Below, piece after piece: positions 5,288 to 9,551 of a stretch of DNA of 9,551 nucleotides. A program made the translations under genes and the position numbers. The stretch comes from a bacterium (GTDB taxonomy: Bacteria > Actinomycetota > Acidimicrobiia > Spongiisociales > UBA11373), in assembly GCA_013202595.1 (NCBI GenBank), contig JABMPV010000354.1:1-9551 (forward strand), given 5' to 3'. The notes beneath the pieces are model-generated. The model had not been told where the DNA came from. It was given only the letters and a program-made list of their open reading frames with translations, and searched no databases. Positions within the stretch are counted from its first letter, which is position 1, and every line of letters begins with the position of its first letter.

Positions 5288-6276
5288 ACACCGCTGATGT
5301 GGCCGCTCTTGTTGCCGGGGCACCGAGTATCGACGCCGAGGCGAAGGCTGCCGTGGCGGCTCGGGCCTCCGTCACGTTGCGTCCGGTCGGGGCTCTGGCC
5401 CGAACCGACGAGGTGGCGGCGTGGCTGGCGGGGTGGCAGCGCACCAGTGCCCCTGGCGTCTCCAACCCTGCAATCGTGCTGGCGGCGGGCGACCACGGCG
5501 TCGTCGCTCGTGGGGTGAGTGCGTACCCACAAGGAGTCACCAGGGCAATGGTGCACGCCATCGAAGCCGGTGTCGCCACTTCGAGCGTGCTGGCACGCCA
5601 TGTAGGCGCCGAGGTGGTGCTGATCGATGCCGGGGTTGGCGTTCCGACCGGTGACATCGTCACGGAGCCGGCGCTGTCGAGAGCCGACTTCGTCGCGCGG
5701 CTTGAGCAAGGCCGGGCCGCGGTGGCCGCGCTCGATTGTGATCTCCTGGCAATCGGCGAGATGGGGATCGGGAACACGACATCGGCGGCGGCGGTCGTTG
5801 CCGCTGTGGTGGGAGGAGACCCAAAGGAATGGGTAGGCCCGGGAACGGGGGTCCAAGGACCCGCCCTCGAATCGAAACGCGCCATCGTCGCTGAAGCCGT
5901 CGACCGGGTCGGCGATGTCGATCCGATGGAAGCGCTGCGTCAGTTGGGTGGTGGGGAATTGGTGGTCCTGGCAGGAGCGGTAATCGAGGCCCGCCTACGA
6001 TCGATTCCCGTGGTAATGGATGGCTTCATCGCCACTGCAGCGGTCGTTGCTCTCGAGGCGGCGGCTCCAGGAGCGCTCGATCACTGTCTGGCGTCGCACG
6101 TCTCGGCGGAACCCGGTCATCGGCATCTTCTCGACTGGCTCGGGAAGACGCCGCTGCTCTCACTAGCCATGCGACTCGGTGAGGGCAGCGGGGCTCTGAT
6201 GGCGATCCCGCTGATTCGACTCGCCGCTGCATCTGTGATCGAGGTCGCCACCTTCGAGGAGTGGGGCCTCGCTTGA
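5284..6276 (+). CDS. cobT: Nicotinate-nucleotide--dimethylbenzimidazole phosphoribosyltransferase
   Basis: CobT makes alpha-ribazole 5'-phosphate from nicotinate mononucleotide and dimethylbenzimidazole, the lower-ligand half of B12. The ATG at 5284 overlaps the cobU stop (ATGA) and gives 330 residues, near the usual 340-360; an upstream in-frame ATG would lie inside cobU and is rejected. Signatures in order: AAGDHGVVARGVSAYPQGVT (67-86), the hallmark GEMGIGNTTSAAA (158-170), GPGTGV (185-190), DGFIATAA (246-253), SHVSAEPGH (271-279), and MRLGEGSGA (296-304). Glu300 corresponds to the catalytic Glu317 of Salmonella CobT and Glu159 to Glu174. Since CobT is present, the cell builds its own nucleotide loop on imported or salvaged cobinamide. 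No DMB synthesis gene (bluB) is visible here. Confidence 0.96.
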   Translation: MNTADVAALVAGAPSIDAEAKAAVAARASVTLRPVGALARTDEVAAWLAGWQRTSAPGVSNPAIVLAAGDHGVVARGVSAYPQGVTRAMVHAIEAGVATSSVLARHVGAEVVLIDAGVGVPTGDIVTEPALSRADFVARLEQGRAAVAALDCDLLAIGEMGIGNTTSAAAVVAAVVGGDPKEWVGPGTGVQGPALESKRAIVAEAVDRVGDVDPMEALRQLGGGELVVLAGAVIEARLRSIPVVMDGFIATAAVVALEAAAPGALDHCLASHVSAEPGHRHLLDWLGKTPLLSLAMRLGEGSGALMAIPLIRLAAASVIEVATFEEWGLA

Positions 6277-7001
6277 GAGGGTTCGTCGTCGCAGTCGCCT
6301 TCATGACCCGGATACCCATTCCGGTCCGCGTCGATCCAGACAAGGACCTCGGCGCGGCGGTTCCGTGGTTCCCCGTTGTCGGAGCAGGGGTCGGCGCTCT
6401 AGTCGGAGGTGTGGCCTGGGCCGGGCTCGAGTTCGGTCTACCCCCTCTCGTCGCTGCCGGTGTGGCTATCGCCGCATCACTACTGCTCACCGGCGCCCTT
6501 CACGAAGATGGGTTGGCCGACACGTTCGACGGCCTCGGGAGCGGCCGGGCGGGAGCTGACGCGATCGAGGTGATGCGCGACTCCCGGATCGGGGCATTCG
6601 GAGCGGCGGCGTTGACCATGACGCTGCTGATGCAGGTCGGAACGATGGCTTCGATCGCGACGGGAGACCTCATCGAGATCGCGGTAGCGGCCCACGCAGC
6701 GAGCAGGGCCCTGGCCGTGGGGGCGATGCTCCTCCCCGCCGCAGCATCCGACGGCCTTGGAGCCGCGTACGCCAGAACAGCAAGGCCCCTAAGGCCCGCG
6801 TTTGGCATCGTCGTCGGACTCGGCATCGCCGGAGCCATCCTGCGCACCGAAACTTGGATCATCCTCCCTGCAATCGTGACTGGCGCCGCTATCGCCTGGT
6901 GGGCATGGCGAAGGATCGGCGGGATCACCGGAGACGTTCTGGGCGCCATCCAGCAGGTGACCCTGGTGACGATCCTCGTGGGCGCCGCCTCGCTAGGTTG
7001 A
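6273..7001 (+). CDS. cobS: Adenosylcobinamide-GDP ribazoletransferase (cobalamin synthase)
   Basis: CobS, an integral membrane enzyme, joins adenosyl-GDP-cobinamide to alpha-ribazole phosphate. I choose the TTG at 6273, overlapping the cobT stop (TTGA): it gives the family's typical beginning (M)RGFVVAVAFMTRIPIP and has GAGGAG 11 nt and GGGG 6 nt upstream. A GTG at 6261 is possible but sits directly on the purine run. The 242 residues match the usual length. The signature TGALHEDGLADTFDGLGS (73-90) carries the acidic Mg2+-binding residues, followed by MRDSRIGAFG (101-110) and the late GITGDVLGA (217-225). Hydrophobic segments lie at about 31-52, 58-76, 108-125, 135-155, 176-190 and 195-212. 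Works directly with the products of cobU and cobT on either side. Confidence 0.95.
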   Translation: MRGFVVAVAFMTRIPIPVRVDPDKDLGAAVPWFPVVGAGVGALVGGVAWAGLEFGLPPLVAAGVAIAASLLLTGALHEDGLADTFDGLGSGRAGADAIEVMRDSRIGAFGAAALTMTLLMQVGTMASIATGDLIEIAVAAHAASRALAVGAMLLPAAASDGLGAAYARTARPLRPAFGIVVGLGIAGAILRTETWIILPAIVTGAAIAWWAWRRIGGITGDVLGAIQQVTLVTILVGAASLG

Positions 7002-7005
7002 CCCC

Positions 7006-7527
7006 ATGGTCCGGGTGTGGCTCGTCCGACATGGAGAGACGGAATGGAACGCTGCCCACCGCATTCAGGGTGTATCGGACGTCGAGTTGAGCGACGAGGG
7101 CCGCAGCCAGGCGAAGAGGCTTCGTTCTCAACTCGAGGGCTGCTCCTTTGACACCGTGTGGTCTTCAGATCTGGTGCGCGCCACCGAGACCGCCACCATC
7201 ATCCGGGGAGAGCCAACCGTCGATCCGCGCCTACGAGAACTCGATTTCGGAGACCTCGAGGGCCTTACCTGGCAGGATCTCGAAGAGGAGACCCGCCAGG
7301 CAATGATTGATTTCGATTCATTCGATGCTCCGAACGGTGAGTCCGTCACCGCAATGCGGGAGCGGATCTTGTCCTTCCTCGAACAACTCCCCGAAGGAGA
7401 CCACCTGGTGGTAACCCACGGGGGTGTGGTTCGCATGATCTCCGATCTGTGCGGCCACGCGATCTATCCGGCACCGTGTGAAGTGTTCGCCATCGACTGG
7501 GCGGCGAGAGCACCGATCAGCGGGTGA
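7006..7527 (+). CDS. cobC: Histidine phosphatase, probable alpha-ribazole phosphatase
   Basis: A phosphoglycerate-mutase-like phosphatase of 173 aa. The RHG motif (LVRHGETEWN, 6-15) has the phospho-acceptor His9. SSDLVRATETA (53-63) supplies the second Arg, RELDFGDLEG (77-86) the acidic Glu, and VVTHGGVVR (135-143) the second catalytic His138. In B12 synthesis CobC removes the 5'-phosphate of alpha-ribazole phosphate or of adenosylcobalamin phosphate. The sequence alone only says acid phosphatase of this superfamily; the specific job is inferred from its place 4 bp after cobS as last gene of the operon. No strong Shine-Dalgarno is seen, so translation is probably coupled. After the stop, 44 bp separate it from the convergent minus-strand gene. 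Confidence 0.85.
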   Translation: MVRVWLVRHGETEWNAAHRIQGVSDVELSDEGRSQAKRLRSQLEGCSFDTVWSSDLVRATETATIIRGEPTVDPRLRELDFGDLEGLTWQDLEEETRQAMIDFDSFDAPNGESVTAMRERILSFLEQLPEGDHLVVTHGGVVRMISDLCGHAIYPAPCEVFAIDWAARAPISG

Positions 7528-7557
7528 TGCCTCGGAGATTGGGGACAGTGGCTACGC

Positions 7558-7582
7558 CCCGGCGCGAATTGTCAGGGCCGGG
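7558..7582. terminator. Weak hairpin between convergent genes
   Basis: CCCGGC (7558-7563) pairs with GCCGGG (7577-7582) over a 13-nt loop, spanning the end of the minus-strand gene. A bidirectional terminator is expected in this 44-bp convergent gap, but the loop is large and there is no U-tract. Confidence 0.2.
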
Positions 7583-9023
7583 AGAGCAACTGGTCGACCG
7601 GGGCGAACTCGTCCGTCAGGACCCGGGCGTCACCTACGAAGGCAGACAGTTCTGCACCGTCGATCACCAACTCGGCTCCGCCTCTCTCGCGGATGAGTTG
7701 GGCGATATCGGTCCGGGCGATTGGTGTCTGCGATGCCACAACGACGAAGTTGCCGCCGCGGTCGGCGGCGAGGTAGTCGGGTGGCGCGATCACGACCAGG
7801 TGGTCGAAGACATCGGTGATGGTGGCGACCTCTGCCTTTGCGAACCCGAGTGGTGGGTAGTCGATGAGATTCAGGACATAGAACCCGCCGGGAGCCAGCC
7901 GATCGGCGATCTCCGATACGAACTCCTTCGTGGTGAGGTGCCACGGCACCGACAGGCCTCCGAAGGCGTCGCCGATCACGACGTCGTAGGCGTCGGATTC
8001 CTCTTCGCGCAGGTTCACCCTGGCGTCACCCAACTCGATGCGGAGGTCCTCGCCGTCGACGAGGCCCAGTTCGCGGCGGACCAGATCGACCAGGGCGCCG
8101 TCGATCTCCAGCACTGTGTTGGTGGTGCCGGGCCGGACGACCTCCAGGGCCCTGGGAAGGGTGAACCCGCCGCCCCCGATCGACAGGACGGCGAGGGGTC
8201 CGTCGGGCATGGTCGAGATGACGTCGGCGAAGATCTTGGCGTAGCGGAACTCGAGATGGGTGGGGTCGTCGAGATCGACATACGAGTGGCGCAGGGTGTC
8301 GAGTCGGAGGGTCCTGCCGCTCTCCCTGGCCTTATCGATCTCGACGCTCGCGCAGTAGTAGGCCGTCTCGGTGTCGCATGGCCCGTCCACCAGGCCGACC
8401 AGGGCGACGGCGAGCAGGACCGGTATGAGGACGACCGATGCGAGTCTGGTCGGGAAGGGGTACGCCAGCACCGCGCCTGCTGCGATCAGTGCACCGCCGA
8501 CCGACCACACGACGGCGGAACTGGGCAAGGCGGCCACCAGGACGAACCCGGTGGCGAATGTGCCGAACAGGGCCCCGGCGGTGCCGAGTGCCGACAGCCT
8601 CCCGACCACGGCTCCGGTCTCGTCGAGCGACCCGAGCCGCAACTTCACCACCATCGGGGGCACCGTGCTGAGCACGGCAGCCGGAGAGAAGAACGCCACG
8701 GCCGTCAAGATGACGATCTCGGCCGGCCCGGCGGCCCGCATCGACGGGCCGATCATGTGGACGATGGTGGGGGCGAGCAGCGTCAGGATCCCGCCGACCA
8801 CCAGGATCGGGCCGAGCAAAGGCCGCGCCGGTCGCTTGTCTGCGATCCCGCCGCCCGCCCATGCGCCGACGGCGATGCCTGCGAGCAACACGCCGATGAT
8901 GCCCGTGAACGTCTCGAGCGTCACTCCGACATAGGGGGCCATGAGGCGGCCGGCGATGATTTCGAGGACCAGCACGGCGGCCGAGGTGCCGAAGACGAGG
9001 ATGCGGGCGGCGACAGCGTTCAT
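7572..9023 (-). CDS. Membrane-fused spermidine-synthase-like protein
   Basis: A 483-aa two-part protein. Residues 1-212 hold about seven hydrophobic segments (about 7-29, 37-58, 68-90, 100-120, 145-165, 172-190, 196-212), like the membrane half of fused SpeE proteins. Residues about 222-480 form a Rossmann methyltransferase-type domain like spermidine synthase: SIGGGGFTLPRALEV (281-295) as the nucleotide loop, LEID (305-308), LGDARVNL (331-338), VVIGDAFGGLSVP (348-360), and LTDEFAPVDQL (469-479). SpeE transfers aminopropyl from decarboxylated SAM to putrescine; many fused homologues are not proven to do so, and the DAFGG here departs from the usual D-x-x-D-P active site. The ATG at 9023 is chosen because the membrane segment starts right after it; an upstream in-frame ATG at 9182 would overlap the kinase gene. 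It begins 43 bp after that gene, so the two are probably co-transcribed. Confidence 0.85.
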   Translation of the reverse strand: MNAVAARILVFGTSAAVLVLEIIAGRLMAPYVGVTLETFTGIIGVLLAGIAVGAWAGGGIADKRPARPLLGPILVVGGILTLLAPTIVHMIGPSMRAAGPAEIVILTAVAFFSPAAVLSTVPPMVVKLRLGSLDETGAVVGRLSALGTAGALFGTFATGFVLVAALPSSAVVWSVGGALIAAGAVLAYPFPTRLASVVLIPVLLAVALVGLVDGPCDTETAYYCASVEIDKARESGRTLRLDTLRHSYVDLDDPTHLEFRYAKIFADVISTMPDGPLAVLSIGGGGFTLPRALEVVRPGTTNTVLEIDGALVDLVRRELGLVDGEDLRIELGDARVNLREEESDAYDVVIGDAFGGLSVPWHLTTKEFVSEIADRLAPGGFYVLNLIDYPPLGFAKAEVATITDVFDHLVVIAPPDYLAADRGGNFVVVASQTPIARTDIAQLIRERGGAELVIDGAELSAFVGDARVLTDEFAPVDQLLSRP

Positions 9024-9066
9024 CGACTCGCCAGTCTGCCAGGCCCCGGCGTCTGGGCAGCCGTGA

Positions 9067-9551
9067 TCAGGTGCGGAACGCCTCGAACAGCGGAAGTGGC
9101 GTCCCGCTGATGAACCTGATGAGTGCCCCGCCTGCCGTGCTGATGAAGTCGATCTTGCTGGTGTCGATGAACTTGTCTGCACTGGCGACGGTGTCGCCGC
9201 CGCCGATCGCTGTTACTCCGGGAGCGCTCTCGAGCGCAGCCCACAGCCGCCTGGTACCGCTGTCGGCCCCCGGCAACTCGTAGGCACCGGCCGGGCCGTT
9301 CACGAAGACGGTGCCCGCCGAGGTGATCGCCTCCTCGTACTCCCTGATGGTGGCTTCTCCGATGTCGACGAGGAGCGCCTCAGCGGGCAGATCGCCGACC
9401 GGGATCTCACTTCGCACGCCATCGACGGCTGTGGCCAGGTCGACAGGCATCGAGATGCGATCGGCGTGCTCGTCGAGCAGCGTTCGGGCCTCATCGACCC
9501 AGCGCGTCAGATCGCGCTCGGCGATGAACTGCCTGGTGTCCTCGCCGGGAT
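9067..9551 (-). CDS. pgk: Phosphoglycerate kinase, C-terminal part (divergent; runs off right edge)
   Basis: Phosphoglycerate kinase makes ATP from 1,3-bisphosphoglycerate in glycolysis. The visible 161 residues are the nucleotide-binding C-terminal domain, in order: VDIGEATIREYEEAI, VFVNGPAGAYELPG, GTRRLWAALE, AIGGGDTVASADKF, and IDFISTAGGALIRFISG then LPLFEAF. These match the usual DIGP-x-T, NGP-x-G-x-FE, GGGD(S/T) and STGGGA motifs. The last glycine loop reads STAGGA rather than STGGGA, and the body is more divergent than a standard bacterial copy, so this may be a second or altered kinase. The frame stays open to the window edge. The next gene downstream is the spermidine-synthase-like protein rather than tpiA, so the usual gap-pgk-tpi order is not seen on this side. 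Confidence 0.85.
   Translation of the reverse strand, partial: PGEDTRQFIAERDLTRWVDEARTLLDEHADRISMPVDLATAVDGVRSEIPVGDLPAEALLVDIGEATIREYEEAITSAGTVFVNGPAGAYELPGADSGTRRLWAALESAPGVTAIGGGDTVASADKFIDTSKIDFISTAGGALIRFISGTPLPLFEAFRT

Noticed and set aside
5127..5885. A 252-codon minus-strand open frame
   Set aside because: Antisense to cobU and cobT, Ala/Thr/Ser-rich translation with no domain signature.
7524..9110. A 528-codon plus-strand open frame
   Set aside because: It lies fully antisense to the well-supported SpeE-like gene, is rich in Asp/Gly/Gln/His and has no motifs; it reflects high GC third positions on the other strand.

Overview
The window looks like chromosomal DNA from a high-GC Gram-positive bacterium (Actinomycetota). 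The Thr/Ala/Pro-rich linkers behind the lipoprotein lipoboxes, GTG and TTG starts, tightly overlapping genes and hairpins without U-tracts suggest an Acidimicrobiia-like lineage; the taxonomy is inference. Coding is dense except for a decayed region between about 328 and 3190.

Region 1 (1-327, minus): the N-terminus of a putative lipoprotein that runs off the left edge. Region 2 (328-3190): an accessory, mobile-element-like stretch. Two nearly identical ~98-bp copies of an HNH-endonuclease C-terminus (599-696 and 2824-2922) flank a 2.1-kb segment. That segment holds a divergent pair: an unrecognised 319-aa protein (841-1800, minus) and a small ribbon-helix-helix regulator (2027-2230, plus). 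Their shared intergenic region carries two outward promoters with the same -35/-10 hexamers. A decayed HNH gene and a likely tyrosine-integrase tail follow.

Region 3 (3190-7527, plus): a cobalamin riboswitch and a vitamin B12 salvage/nucleotide-loop operon: btuF - cobO (broken) - cobU - cobT - cobS - cobC. Junctions from cobO to cobS are overlapping (TGATG, ATGA, TTGA), and cobC starts 4 nt after cobS. The riboswitch ends in two mutually exclusive structures, one of which hides the btuF Shine-Dalgarno sequence, so translational control is likely. BtuF would bind corrinoid outside the cell; CobU activates adenosylcobinamide to GDP-cobinamide, CobT makes alpha-ribazole phosphate, CobS joins them, and CobC-type phosphatase removes the phosphate. 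The adenosyltransferase cobO has lost its middle third and its reading frame, so adenosylation must come from elsewhere if the pathway works.

Region 4 (7572-9551, minus, convergent with the cob operon): a membrane-anchored spermidine-synthase-like protein and, upstream of it, the C-terminal part of a divergent phosphoglycerate kinase that continues past the right edge.

The strongest second looks are the internally deleted cobO, the riboswitch expression platform, and the HNH-tail-flanked island with its symmetric divergent promoters. I see no clear evidence of a wholly new multi-gene system; the 319-aa protein plus RHH regulator is the best candidate for something undescribed.
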